A program made the translations under genes and the position numbers. Positions 50,879 through 60,256 of a stretch of DNA of 64,000 nucleotides are shown one piece after another. The stretch's first letter is position 1, and every line of letters begins with the position of its first letter. Origin of the DNA: Actinomycetes bacterium (GTDB lineage: Bacteria > Actinomycetota > Acidimicrobiia > IMCC26256 > PALSA-610). The stretch lies in contig JANYBW010000049.1 of assembly GCA_025360585.1 (NCBI GenBank), positions 90,293-154,292 of the forward strand, read 5' to 3'. The notes beneath the pieces were generated by a model. It searched no databases and had not been told where the DNA came from. It worked only from the letters and a program-made list of their open reading frames with translations.

Positions 50879-51656
50879 GGGTTTGGGGTGAAGTTTGGGT
50901 CCTTCGGTCGGCCAGGAATGGGAAACGTTGCCGGGTTTTGGTGACGGCCTCCGCATCGAGGTCGGCGAGCAGAATGGATTCGCTGTGGCTCGCGGCGGCC
51001 AGGACCTGACCGAGGGGATCGATGATCATCGAATCACCCTGGTAGCGCAACGCGTGGGCTTCACCGATGCGATTGCAGCCAACAACGTACGCTTGATTTT
51101 CGATCGCTCGTGCGACTAACAACGATTTCCAGTGGTGCGCTCTGGAATCGGGCCAATTGGCAGGAATCAAAAAGACGTCGGTTTCGTTCGCTCGTTGCCA
51201 GAACTCATCGGCAAACCGCAAGTCGTAACACACAAACAGACTGCACCGCAGACCGTCGATCGTGACTGTGGTGAACGTTGCTCCCGGCCGGTAAGCAAGG
51301 TGTTCGTTGGCGAAACTGAACGGATGGATCTTGTCGTAGTGATGGGTCGTGGCATCCGGTGCGACGAGCGCGAATCGATTGGTTGGCAGCTCGGCGGGGT
51401 TGTCGCGGCAGGCAAACGAGCCCCCAATCCAAATGTTGTGCAGCGTTGCTTGTTGCTGAAGAAATTCAATGGTGGGCCCATCGGACGGCTCCGAGACCGC
51501 TTCAATATTCATCGAAAAACCAGTGGCAAACATTTCGCTGAGCACCACAACCCTCGTTGCGGAAGCTGCGGCACTGGCAATCAATGGCCGGAGTCTGCGA
51601 AAGTTTTCGGTGGGGGACTCCCACGCGATGTCGGCTTGAATGGCGGCGAATCGCAT
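50862..51656 (-). CDS. Carbon-nitrogen hydrolase (nitrilase superfamily, omega-amidase-like)
   Basis: 264 residues from MRFAAIQADIAWESP, with GGAG at suitable spacing. Catalytic triad: Glu in VVLSEMFATGF, Lys in YDKIHPF, Cys in LFVCYDLRF. QGDSMIIDPLGQVLAA follows. SEMF and the short length fit omega-amidases acting on alpha-keto-omega-amino acids. The longer frame to 51845 overlaps the divergent response-regulator promoter and is rejected. Confidence 0.87.
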   Translation of the reverse strand: MRFAAIQADIAWESPTENFRRLRPLIASAAASATRVVVLSEMFATGFSMNIEAVSEPSDGPTIEFLQQQATLHNIWIGGSFACRDNPAELPTNRFALVAPDATTHHYDKIHPFSFANEHLAYRPGATFTTVTIDGLRCSLFVCYDLRFADEFWQRANETDVFLIPANWPDSRAHHWKSLLVARAIENQAYVVGCNRIGEAHALRYQGDSMIIDPLGQVLAAASHSESILLADLDAEAVTKTRQRFPFLADRRTQTSPQTPTLYV

Positions 51657-51839
51657 ATTTACCAGCTCCTGGTTGGTTTCCGCCACGTACTGTGAATTGG
51701 CTAGCACCTCACGCGATGTGGCCAAATAATTCCTGTTTATTGCCGCGTGTTCACGCTCAGTGCACGATATTTTCCGGACGGTCGGGGTTCTGGACAACTC
51801 AGACATTTTGATGGCAGATGAATTGAACGGGTGGAGATC

Positions 51840-52466
51840 ATGCAAGTAGTTGATGCAGCATTAGTCAGAGTGTTGGTCGTAGACGATCACACTATGTTCG
51901 CGGAAGCAGTTGCCCGCTCGATTGAATCCGAGTTGGATCTTGAGTTGGCCGGCGCCGTAACCACGATCGAAGCTGCCGAGGCGGTACTCACGAGTGGCCG
52001 GGTTGATGCCGTCGTGCTTGATATCGAGCTCAATGGTGAATCGGGCATCGATTTGCTGCGGAATTGGTCGTCTCGCCTTCCCGATTGTTCGTTCGTTCTG
52101 TTGGCGACCTCAGTACGCCGGGAGTCGGTGTTGGAGGCGCTGGAATGTGGCGCCGCGGCCGTCATTAGTAAGAGCCGTCCGGCGGATGATCTCATCGCTG
52201 CAGTGCGTGCGGCGCGTAATGGTCGCCTATCGATCCTGCTCGAAACTGCCGCTGACGCTGACCAGATCAGCGAATTGGGGCTCACGGATCGTGAAGTCGG
52301 CATCTTGCGGCTGTTGGCCGAGGGCCAAGCCGACAGCGAGATTGCCGAGGCATTACATATCAGTCGCAACACGGTCCGTACCCATGTGCGGCGGGCGTTC
52401 GCAAAACTTGGTGCCTCATCGCGCCTGGAAGCCGTCGCGGTCGCTCGCCGCCACGGCGTACTTTAA
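51840..52466 (+). CDS. Orphan LuxR/NarL-type response regulator (paralogue of 17073)
   Basis: About 208 residues. Receiver: VLVVDDHTMFAEAVARSIES, phospho-acceptor in AVVLDIELNGESG, Lys in VISKSRPADD. DNA-binding part: LTDREVGILRLLAEGQADSE, HISRNTVRTHVRRAFAKLGA, end AVARRHGVL, closely like the regulator at 17073. ATG (or GTG nine bases earlier) follows GGTGGAG. No kinase adjacent. Confidence 0.87.
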   Translation: MQVVDAALVRVLVVDDHTMFAEAVARSIESELDLELAGAVTTIEAAEAVLTSGRVDAVVLDIELNGESGIDLLRNWSSRLPDCSFVLLATSVRRESVLEALECGAAAVISKSRPADDLIAAVRAARNGRLSILLETAADADQISELGLTDREVGILRLLAEGQADSEIAEALHISRNTVRTHVRRAFAKLGASSRLEAVAVARRHGVL

Positions 52467-52472
52467 ATTCGG

Positions 52473-53567
52473 CTAGAGACGGGCGAAATAGTTTTCGGCG
52501 ACCCGATTGCGGTGCCATTGTTGCGAGCCAAACAGCATGTCGTTGCTTTTTGCGCGACGCAAGAACAAATGTGCGTCGCAATCCCAGGTGTAACCCATCG
52601 CTCCATGCAGCTGCACGCAATGGGCTCCTACTGCAATCGCCATTTCGCCCGCTTGAGCTTTGGCCATTGAAATCCGGATCGCGGCATCGGGCATTCCTTG
52701 ATCTACTGCCACCGCGGCAGTCAACACCGCAACTCGAGCGAGCTCGATACCGCGCAGCAGGTCGACGGCGGTGTGGCGGGTCACTTGATATTTCGACAGC
52801 GGCTTGCCGAAGACTTCCCGAGCCTGCGCGTATTCCAGCATCACGTTCTGAGCTCGCTGGGCGACTCCGAGGAGTTCGGCTGCGATGAGCAATGCCCCGA
52901 AGTCTCCGATAGCGGACCACCGATCGAATTGATCGGCATCAGGGCCCAATGGTTGGGCTGTGCAATCGTAAAGCGTGACGGTGGCGAATTTGCGGGTGAG
53001 GTCCAGGGCCGGAGTGTGGGTTGCAGCAGCGGAGCTACCTTCGACAAGAAAGCCCCGTATTTCATTGCCAAATCTTGCAGGCACCATGATCTTGGTGGCG
53101 GTATGGCCATCGATGACCAACGACGCAACGCCGTTCACTCGAAAGCCGCTGGCGTCTTGGCTCGCGATGAAAGGGGTCGGGTGGTCACGATGGGAGGGGG
53201 TTTCGACGCCCGTGCCGATCGCAACCGCGATGGCCGTGCCCGGTTCGAAGGCAGATTCCGATCCTAAAATTGTCGCCGCGCGTGCACCCAATAATCCGGT
53301 TGCGAACATTGGTCCGCCGTGCAGCACCGTTCCGAGTTCTTCGGCCACGACGACTGCCTCAACCGCTCCGCGACCGGAGCCACCGTGGTGTTCGGAGCGC
53401 AGCAATGACGGCCAACCGAGTTGGCTCATCAGCGCCCAAATTGATGCCGGCGCGCCATGCTGAGTTTCGAGGTGGGCTCGGGTGTCGGTGATCGGCGATT
53501 CATTCGCCAAGAACGCTCGCACCGTGTCGCGTAGTGCGGTCTGGTCGGGGTTGAGCGTGAGTTGCAT
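52473..53567 (-). CDS. Acyl-CoA dehydrogenase family protein
   Basis: 364 residues from MQLTLNPDQTALRDTVRAFL. GGSGRGAVEAVVVAEELG, QAREVFGKPLSKYQVTRHTA and CVQLHGAMGYTWDCDAHLFL are recognisable. The usual catalytic Glu of YEGT is absent from the C-terminus (FLRRAKSNDMLFGSQQWHR), as in FadE-type alpha subunits of heteromeric steroid/CoA dehydrogenases. Its divergent neighbour is another acyl-CoA dehydrogenase, so the two may form such a complex. Confidence 0.85.
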   Translation of the reverse strand: MQLTLNPDQTALRDTVRAFLANESPITDTRAHLETQHGAPASIWALMSQLGWPSLLRSEHHGGSGRGAVEAVVVAEELGTVLHGGPMFATGLLGARAATILGSESAFEPGTAIAVAIGTGVETPSHRDHPTPFIASQDASGFRVNGVASLVIDGHTATKIMVPARFGNEIRGFLVEGSSAAATHTPALDLTRKFATVTLYDCTAQPLGPDADQFDRWSAIGDFGALLIAAELLGVAQRAQNVMLEYAQAREVFGKPLSKYQVTRHTAVDLLRGIELARVAVLTAAVAVDQGMPDAAIRISMAKAQAGEMAIAVGAHCVQLHGAMGYTWDCDAHLFLRRAKSNDMLFGSQQWHRNRVAENYFARL

Positions 53568-53635
53568 TGGGCGTGACGTTAGTTCCGAAACTGCGGTACC
53601 GTCGTGGGCATGTTGGCAGAAGACGGCGAACGCTG

Positions 53636-54907
53636 ATGGACTTCGCGTGGTCTGAAGCTGATCGTGAATTCGAAACGGAACTCTGTGGGTTTTTGGATTC
53701 CGCGTTGCCGGCATTCCGCGCGCAGTGGGCAGAAGTCTCGCTTCACGATGGCCCGAACGCAGATGGCCTGAACGTAGATGGCCTGAACGTAGATGGCCTG
53801 AACGTAGATGGCCTGGCCCGCGGTGTCATGGGCGCGATGGAAAAGCGGCGAGCATGGCAGCGCCGTCTACAAGCCGACCGATGGGCTGCGATTTTGTGGC
53901 CCGAAGCCTGGGGTGGTCGGGCCGCGACGGTCAGCCAGCACGTGATTTACACCCAGACGATGGCTCGGTATCGCACGCCGGGGATTTTTAACGCCAACGG
54001 GATTGTGCAGATTGGGCCCGCAATCATTGAGTGGGGCACCGACGAACAGCGCGCCCGTTGGCTGCCAGGAATCCTCGAAGCCACCGACCATTGGTGTCAG
54101 CTATTTTCCGAACCGCATGCCGGCTCGGATTTAGCCGCGCTGCGCACGACGGCAATTCTTAACGAAACCGGAGATGCATACGTGCTGAACGGGGTCAAGA
54201 CGTGGATTTCGAGCGCCCAAATCGCGCAATGGGGGATGGGTTTGATGCGCACCGATCCAACCGCGATCGCTCGGGGCCGCCAGCACGATGGCATCACCAT
54301 GTTCGTGATCGATATGCGTACGCCCGGCATCACGATTTCGCCGATACGCGAAATCACCGGCGAGGAATTGTTCTGCGAGGTGGTCTTCGACAATGTTGTT
54401 GTGCCGGTCGGTGATCGCCTCGGAGATGAAAACGCGGGGTGGATAGTCTCGATGGGTGCGCTCGGCAAAGAACGGGTTGGCAGCGCTGGGCAAGCAATAT
54501 CGATGGCAAATGATCTGCAACGATTGTTACTCACTGCACGCGAAGTGAATCCGGGCGCCTTGGAAGATCCGTTCATTCGGGATCGGGTGGCGCGGCTGCA
54601 TATGCAGATCGAATTCACGCAGGGCTTGATTGCGCGAGCCTTAGCGAAGGTGTTGGGGGGCGATCAGGGTTGGCCCGAAGTGCCGCTTTCGAAACTGCAA
54701 TGGGGTGAGATTGCCCTTGCACTCGCGGAACTTGCGCTTGATGTGCTCGGCCCTGAAGCGCTGTTGTTGAAGGGCGTTTCGGGCGCAATCGACGACGGGT
54801 TGTGGGCCCGCAATTATGTATGGCAGCGCTACACGACTATTGGTGCCGGCCCAACCGAAGTGCAAAAAAACATCATTGCTGATCGCGCGTTACGTCTTGA
54901 ACGCTGA
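53636..54907 (+). CDS. Acyl-CoA dehydrogenase family protein with in-frame repeat
   Basis: 423 residues from MDFAWSEADREFETELCGFL. FAD segment CQLFSEPHAGSDLAALRTTA and VKTWISSAQIAQWGMGL are clear; ITGEELFCEVVFDNV follows; the C-terminus RYTTIGAGPTEVQKNIIADR again lacks a normal catalytic Glu position (EGTSE is replaced by AGPTE). A string of NVDGL repeats in the N-terminal domain (see repeat) is atypical. With the divergent partner it resembles steroid-degrading FadE pairs. Confidence 0.85.
   Translation: MDFAWSEADREFETELCGFLDSALPAFRAQWAEVSLHDGPNADGLNVDGLNVDGLNVDGLARGVMGAMEKRRAWQRRLQADRWAAILWPEAWGGRAATVSQHVIYTQTMARYRTPGIFNANGIVQIGPAIIEWGTDEQRARWLPGILEATDHWCQLFSEPHAGSDLAALRTTAILNETGDAYVLNGVKTWISSAQIAQWGMGLMRTDPTAIARGRQHDGITMFVIDMRTPGITISPIREITGEELFCEVVFDNVVVPVGDRLGDENAGWIVSMGALGKERVGSAGQAISMANDLQRLLLTAREVNPGALEDPFIRDRVARLHMQIEFTQGLIARALAKVLGGDQGWPEVPLSKLQWGEIALALAELALDVLGPEALLLKGVSGAIDDGLWARNYVWQRYTTIGAGPTEVQKNIIADRALRLER
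53747..53815 (+). repeat. In-frame 15-bp tandem repeat (NVDGL)
   Basis: About 4.6 units of GATGGCCTGAACGTA, encoding NADGL then NVDGL three times, inside the acyl-CoA dehydrogenase N-terminal helical domain. Confidence 0.9.
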
Positions 54908-54966
54908 ACGCTGAACGCGCCGCAAGCCGTAAAGCGCGCACGCGGGCGCATGCGGGCCTGTAGGGC

Positions 54967-56307
54967 TCAGCGTTCGTAGTAACCGTCCGCGACGTCGAGG
55001 GCCTGGTCGAGAATCGCGATGCCATGTTTGGCTTCTTCGGCTGTCATTACTAATGGCGGCGTAACGTGAATTCGATTGAAGTGGTTGAACGGCCACATGC
55101 CTTGTGCCTTGCAAACATTGACGATTTCGATCATCGGGGCGAGATCGGCGCCGCTTGCGTTGTAGGGCACGAGCATTTCGCGCGTCTCGCGGTTGCGTAC
55201 AAGCTCTAATGCCCAAAAGGCTCCGATGCCGCGTACTTCGCCGACTGACGGGTGCCGTTCCGCCAAGGCCCGCAGCTCGGGGCCAAATACGGTTTCGCCG
55301 AGCGTCCGCGCGTTTTCGATGATGCCTTCTTCTTCGAAGATTTGCATGCTCGCCACTGCTGATGCGCACGCCAAGGGGTGTCCGCTATACGTGAGGCCGC
55401 CGGGAAAGACGCGATCCGCAAATGAATCCGCGATCTTTTGTGAAATGATCACGCCGCCGAGGGGCACGTAGCCGGAATTCACGCCCTTGGCGAACGTGAT
55501 CAAATCAGGTGTGACATCCCAGTTCTGCACCGAGAACCACTGGCCACAGCGGCCGAAGCCGGCCATGACTTCATCGGCGATCATCACGATGTTGTGGCGA
55601 TCACATAACTCACGCACGCCCGCGAGGTAGCCGTCTGGAGGTACGAGTATGCCGTTGGTGCCGACCACTGGCTCCAACATGATCGCAGCGATTGTGCCTG
55701 CGCCCTCAAACATGATTGTGTCGGCGAGATGCTTCAATGCCCGTTCGCATTCTTGCGCTTCGGTCTGCGCGTAAAACGCACTGCGGTACAGGTACGGGCC
55801 GTGGAAGTGCACCACGCCACCGACCGTCGGCTCGTTCGCCCAACGGCGGGGATCACCCGTAAACGCAATGGAACCACTCGTTGAGCCGTGGTAGCTGCGA
55901 TATGCCGTCAGTACCTTGTGCTTTCCGGTGTGCAGACGCGCCATACGGGCCGCGTTCTCCGTCGCTTCGGCGCCGCCGTTGGTGAAAAACACCATGTTGA
56001 GATCGCCGGGTGCGCGCTCGGTGATCATGCGTGCCGCTTCGCCGCGGACATCGTTGGCAAACGAAGGCGCGATCGTGCAGAGCTTCGCCGCTTGTTCTTG
56101 AATTGCCTTCACCAGCTTCGGATGTTGATGCCCGATGTTGACGTTCATGAGTTGGCTACAGAAATCGAGATACCGATTGCCGTCGTAATCCCAGAACCAC
56201 ACCCCTTCGGCTCCGGCGATGGGCAGCGGATTGATTTGTTGTTGGGCGCTCCACGAATGAAAGACGTGGCTGCGATCGTTGCGGCGTACTTGTGTGTCGT
56301 TGCTCAT
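54967..56307 (-). CDS. Class III aminotransferase (beta-alanine/omega-amino acid type)
   Basis: 446 residues. PLP lysine in LITFAKGVNSGYVPLGG; MVFFTNGGAEATENAARMAR, AYRSYHGSTSGSIAFTGDP, IADEVMAGFGRCGQW and FPGGLTYSGHPLACA are diagnostic. Such enzymes turn beta-alanine or similar omega-amino acids into semialdehydes. It follows mmsA by 20 bases on the same strand; the pair would convert beta-alanine to acetyl-CoA. Confidence 0.9.
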   Translation of the reverse strand: MSNDTQVRRNDRSHVFHSWSAQQQINPLPIAGAEGVWFWDYDGNRYLDFCSQLMNVNIGHQHPKLVKAIQEQAAKLCTIAPSFANDVRGEAARMITERAPGDLNMVFFTNGGAEATENAARMARLHTGKHKVLTAYRSYHGSTSGSIAFTGDPRRWANEPTVGGVVHFHGPYLYRSAFYAQTEAQECERALKHLADTIMFEGAGTIAAIMLEPVVGTNGILVPPDGYLAGVRELCDRHNIVMIADEVMAGFGRCGQWFSVQNWDVTPDLITFAKGVNSGYVPLGGVIISQKIADSFADRVFPGGLTYSGHPLACASAVASMQIFEEEGIIENARTLGETVFGPELRALAERHPSVGEVRGIGAFWALELVRNRETREMLVPYNASGADLAPMIEIVNVCKAQGMWPFNHFNRIHVTPPLVMTAEEAKHGIAILDQALDVADGYYER

Positions 56308-56327
56308 AGCAAAAGATCCTGTATTGA

Positions 56328-57815
56328 TTAGCGGTTTTGGGGGAAACCGAGATCGATTGTGGACGTGGCGGGGTCGGGCCAGCGGCTCGTGATCACTTTG
56401 CCGCGGGTATAGAACTGCAATCCTTCTGGACCATACATGTGGGTATCACCGAAAAGGCTCGCCTTCCAGCCCCCAAAGCTGTAAAACGCGACCGGCACCG
56501 GGATCGGAACATTGACCCCGACCATCCCGACTTGCACTTCAAACTGGAATTGCCGGGCCGCGCCGCCATCTCGGGTGAAGATCGCGGTGCCGTTGCCGAA
56601 CTGGTTGCTGTTCACAAGATCGAGTGCTTCGTCGTAGGTTGCCACTCGCACGACGCACAGCACGGGACCAAAAATCTCATCGGTGTAGACCGACATTTCG
56701 GTAGTGACATGATCGATCAGCGAAACTCCGAGGAAGAAACCGTCGCCGGGAATATTGAGCGTGCGGCCGTCAGCCACGATTGTTGCGCCAAGCTGTTCGG
56801 CAGTGTCGAGGTAACTCGCAACTTTGTCACGGTGTTCTTTGGTGATAAGTGGCCCCATCTCGGAATCCGCGTCGCTGGCCGGGCCGATCTTGAGCGTGGC
56901 CAAGCGGTCATTGATTGCGTTGACGATCGGATCCGCGCTCTCGCCGACAGCGACCACGACTGAGATCGCCATGCAGCGTTCGCCGGCCGAGCCGTATGCG
57001 GCACTCACTGCGGCATCGGCAGCCATTGCGATATCGGCATCGGGCAATACGACCATGTGGTTTTTTGCCCCTCCGAGCGCCTGAATCCGCTTCGCATTCG
57101 CGGTGCCGGTCTCGTAGACGTACTTGGCGATCGGTGTGGAGCCAACGAAGCTCACGGCTTGAATCGTTGGGTGCTCCAGAATGCGATCGACCGCGATCTT
57201 GTCGCCGTGCACGACATTGAACACGCCTGCTGGGACGCCAGCTTCGTGGAGTACCTCGGCCAAAAACAACGCCGCGCTCGGGTCTTTTTCGCTGGGCTTC
57301 AAAATGAAGGTATTGCCCGCCGCTATCGCGTTCGCGAACATCCACATCGGGACCATCGCCGGAAAGTTGAACGGCGTGATCCCCGCGACTACTCCGAGTG
57401 GCTGGCGAATGCTGTACACGTCGACCCCGCCAGCGGCTTGTTCGCTATAACCGCCCTTGAGTATGTGTGGAGCGCCACAAGCGAACTCGACGTTTTCGAG
57501 ACCGCGCGCGATCTCGCCCAATGCGTCAGGGATAACTTTGCCGTGTTCGCTGGAGATGATCTGTGCGAGTTCCTTGCGGCGGGCATCGAGAATCTCGCGC
57601 ACCCGGAACATGATCTCGGCTCGCCGCAACAAACTGGTGGCTCTCCAAGCCGGAAACGCTGCTGCTGCGGCCGCGACGGCTTGATCAACTTCGGTGACGG
57701 AGGCGAGATCAACGTTGGCAGTTTGGTGGCCGGTTGCTGGGTCGAATACCGGGCTTTGGCGGCCGCTGGTGCCGGTAATCGATTGACCGTTGATCCAGTG
57801 CGAAATAGTTTTCAT
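56328..57815 (-). CDS. mmsA: CoA-acylating methylmalonate/malonate-semialdehyde dehydrogenase
   Basis: 495 residues from MKTISHWINGQSITGTSGRQ. ALDH fold with VAGITPFNFPAMVPMWMFAN, LKPSEKDPSAALFLAE, GSAGERCMAISVVVAV with the catalytic Cys, and the MMSDH-typical ending GGWKASLFGDTHMYGPEGLQ. It forms acetyl- or propionyl-CoA from malonate or methylmalonate semialdehyde. First gene of an operon with the class III aminotransferase; divergent from a MocR regulator. Confidence 0.95.
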   Translation of the reverse strand: MKTISHWINGQSITGTSGRQSPVFDPATGHQTANVDLASVTEVDQAVAAAAAAFPAWRATSLLRRAEIMFRVREILDARRKELAQIISSEHGKVIPDALGEIARGLENVEFACGAPHILKGGYSEQAAGGVDVYSIRQPLGVVAGITPFNFPAMVPMWMFANAIAAGNTFILKPSEKDPSAALFLAEVLHEAGVPAGVFNVVHGDKIAVDRILEHPTIQAVSFVGSTPIAKYVYETGTANAKRIQALGGAKNHMVVLPDADIAMAADAAVSAAYGSAGERCMAISVVVAVGESADPIVNAINDRLATLKIGPASDADSEMGPLITKEHRDKVASYLDTAEQLGATIVADGRTLNIPGDGFFLGVSLIDHVTTEMSVYTDEIFGPVLCVVRVATYDEALDLVNSNQFGNGTAIFTRDGGAARQFQFEVQVGMVGVNVPIPVPVAFYSFGGWKASLFGDTHMYGPEGLQFYTRGKVITSRWPDPATSTIDLGFPQNR

Positions 57816-57845
57816 CGCGGAATTATAAATCACACAGCATTTGGC

Positions 57846-57874
57846 GTACAAATGAAAGTTTGTTACCGTACAAA
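57846..57874. promoter_or_regulatory. MocR-type operator: two GTACAAA boxes 22 bp apart
   Basis: GTACAAA occurs twice in the same direction, starting 22 bases (two helical turns) apart, each preceded by a TTTG. Direct repeats at this spacing in front of a mocR gene and its target are typical. The second box lies directly before the regulator ATG, so autorepression is likely. Confidence 0.65.
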
Positions 57875-57876
57875 GA

Positions 57877-59244
57877 ATGTTGCATTGGCCCCAAGTCTCA
57901 TTTGCTGACCACTCAGCACGCGGGATTACCGCTGGAATTCGCGCCGCAGTGATGGCGGGGAATCTTGTGGCTGGAGAACGCCTCCCGACGGTGCGCGACA
58001 TTGCACGGTTGCTTGGAGTTTCTCCCACCACGGTCAGCGAAGCCTGGCAATCGTTGAGCGCGGCTGGGATCATCGAGTCTCGCGGTCGCAACGGCACGGT
58101 CGTGCTGGGGATCCCGGATCCAGTGTTCGGGCCCCGTCGATATCGAAGAGTGACCCAGGGCCCGGGCCGGTTCGTCATCGATCTCTCGAATGGCACACCA
58201 GACCCAGCATTGCTGCCGGATTTGCGTGGCGCATTGTTGCGCGCCGCGCAACAACAAAACCATTCCGTGAGCTACGTGGAACATGCGGTGTTGCCGGAAC
58301 TTGAGATCGTGCTGCGCAAACGGTGGCCGTTCGTTGCAGAGTCGATTACCGTGGTCGACGGCTCGATGGATGCGTTGGATCGCATTGCTGCGATCGTGAT
58401 CCATCGGGGGGATCGGGTGTTGGTGGAGCACACGACGTTTCCGCCGCTGCTTGATCTATTGGAACAACTCGGCGCGATTGTGGTCGGTCTGGCCACTGAT
58501 GGCGAAGGCATCACGGTCGCGTCGCTGCGCAATGCACTGGCCGTCGGCCCCGCTCGAGCGTTGGTGCTGCAACCCCGCGCCCAGAATCCGACTTCGGTGA
58601 GCATGACTGCGAAACGGGCCCGCGCGCTCGCGGCCGTATTGCGCGGCACCGACGTAGTGGTGGTCGAAGACGATCACTGTGGCGATATCGCGGCGGCGCC
58701 GGTCGTGAGCCTGGGAACGCAACTGCCTCAACAAACGGTGCGTATTTTGGGATTTTCCAAATCGCACGGCCCAGATTTGCGGCTCGCCGCGGTTGGTGGG
58801 CCCGCGTCCATTGTGGATGCCGTAGCTACTCGGCGGCTGCTCGGGCCCGGTTGGTCATCCCGGCTGTTGCAATGCGTGCTCACGGATCTGCTCACTGATC
58901 GCGAATCCATCAAATCCGTGAATGCCGCACGCCGTGAATACGCGCGACGGCGCCAAGCGCTCGTGGCGGAGTTGCGTGCCGCGGGAATCGACGCGATGGG
59001 CGACGACGGCATCAACGTATGGATTCCGGTGGCTCGCGAACCTGAAGCGTTGATTGCCCTCGCCGCGCGTGGCATTGGCGCCGCGCCCGGCGAGCCGTTT
59101 GCGGTGCGTGGCGATAGTGCTGCGCACATTCGTGTGACGATCGCTGCGTTGCCAGCTGAGCCAAGCGAAGCCCGAACCTTGATGCTCTCCATCATCGAAG
59201 CGCTGCAGTCGGCCGACGGCAGTGGTTGGCCCCGTCCGTCGTGA
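57877..59244 (+). CDS. MocR family GntR/aminotransferase transcriptional regulator
   Basis: 455 residues. N-terminal GntR winged helix (GERLPTVRDIARLLGVSPTT then VSEAWQSL), then a fold-type I aminotransferase-like domain with PLP lysine in RILGFSKSHGPDLRLAAVGG. MocR regulators sense PLP plus an amino acid. Position opposite mmsA and the aminotransferase suggests it senses beta-alanine or a related omega-amino acid. Confidence 0.9.
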   Translation: MLHWPQVSFADHSARGITAGIRAAVMAGNLVAGERLPTVRDIARLLGVSPTTVSEAWQSLSAAGIIESRGRNGTVVLGIPDPVFGPRRYRRVTQGPGRFVIDLSNGTPDPALLPDLRGALLRAAQQQNHSVSYVEHAVLPELEIVLRKRWPFVAESITVVDGSMDALDRIAAIVIHRGDRVLVEHTTFPPLLDLLEQLGAIVVGLATDGEGITVASLRNALAVGPARALVLQPRAQNPTSVSMTAKRARALAAVLRGTDVVVVEDDHCGDIAAAPVVSLGTQLPQQTVRILGFSKSHGPDLRLAAVGGPASIVDAVATRRLLGPGWSSRLLQCVLTDLLTDRESIKSVNAARREYARRRQALVAELRAAGIDAMGDDGINVWIPVAREPEALIALAARGIGAAPGEPFAVRGDSAAHIRVTIAALPAEPSEARTLMLSIIEALQSADGSGWPRPS

Positions 59245-59270
59245 CGCCTGTAGCGCGGTAAGAATCGCGG

Positions 59271-60218
59271 ATGACCGAACCCTCCGCCGCCAACCTCGGC
59301 ACCTACCTTGAGTTTGATCGCAGGACTTGGTCGGACTTGCGCGCGAATACGCCGCTCACACTGACCGAAGCCGAGCTGGTTGCGCTGCGCGGCCTCGACG
59401 AACAAGTTGCGCTCGCAGAGGTCGCCGAGGTCTATTTGCCGTTGTCGCGCCTCTTGAATCTCCGGGTCGCGGCGACCCAGCACCTGGCCGAAACCACGAG
59501 CACGTTTCTCGGCACACTCTCCGCGAGTGTGCCGTTCGTTATCGGGGTCGCGGGCAGTGTCGCGGTGGGAAAAAGCACCACATCGCGGGTGCTCCAAGCA
59601 TTGTTGAAACGGTGGCCGTCGACGCCGCGGGTTGAAGTAATCACCACGGACGGATTCTTGTTTCCGAACGCCGTGCTTAATGAGCGAAACATGATGCACC
59701 GAAAGGGGTTTCCGGAAAGCTACGACGTGCGCCGTTTGGTTTCGGTGCTGCACGACCTCAAAGCCGGCGCGGCGACGGTTGAAGTGCCGATGTATTCACA
59801 CGTGACGTACGACGTTGCCGATGCGCCGATCACCATCACGGCGCCCGACATCGTGATCGTGGAAGGCATCAACGTGCTACAAGTGCCACCCACGCGTGAC
59901 ACCGTGGATGATCGTTTTGTGTCGGACTACTTCGACTTTTCTATATACGTGGATGCGACCGAAGCCGACATTTGCCAGTGGTACATCGACCGCACGTTTT
60001 ATCTCCGCGAGGTCGCGCGCACCGACCCGGCATCGTTTTTTGGATTCCTAGTGCCGATGGATGATGCTGGCGTTTTCGAATTCGCATCGATGATTTGGGG
60101 CAACGTCAACGGCGTAAACCTGCACGAAAACATCGCGCCTACGCGCTCACGCGCGGACCTGATTCTCGAAAAAGGATCCGACCATTCCGTAGCCAACATC
60201 AAACTCCGGCGTCGTTAG
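59271..60218 (+). CDS. coaA: Pantothenate kinase, type I
   Basis: First step of coenzyme A synthesis. 315 residues; Walker A GVAGSVAVGKSTTSRVL, EVITTDGFLFPNAVL, RKGFPESYDVRRLV, VPMYSHVTYDV and IVIVEGINVLQ are CoaA hallmarks. Starts 26 bases after the MocR gene on the same strand. The link to beta-alanine metabolism (beta-alanine is a pantothenate precursor) is suggestive but may be chance. Confidence 0.97.
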   Translation: MTEPSAANLGTYLEFDRRTWSDLRANTPLTLTEAELVALRGLDEQVALAEVAEVYLPLSRLLNLRVAATQHLAETTSTFLGTLSASVPFVIGVAGSVAVGKSTTSRVLQALLKRWPSTPRVEVITTDGFLFPNAVLNERNMMHRKGFPESYDVRRLVSVLHDLKAGAATVEVPMYSHVTYDVADAPITITAPDIVIVEGINVLQVPPTRDTVDDRFVSDYFDFSIYVDATEADICQWYIDRTFYLREVARTDPASFFGFLVPMDDAGVFEFASMIWGNVNGVNLHENIAPTRSRADLILEKGSDHSVANIKLRRR

Positions 60219-60256
60219 GCGCTCGCTCGGATTGGGTGGCAATGCGAGCGGTTGCG

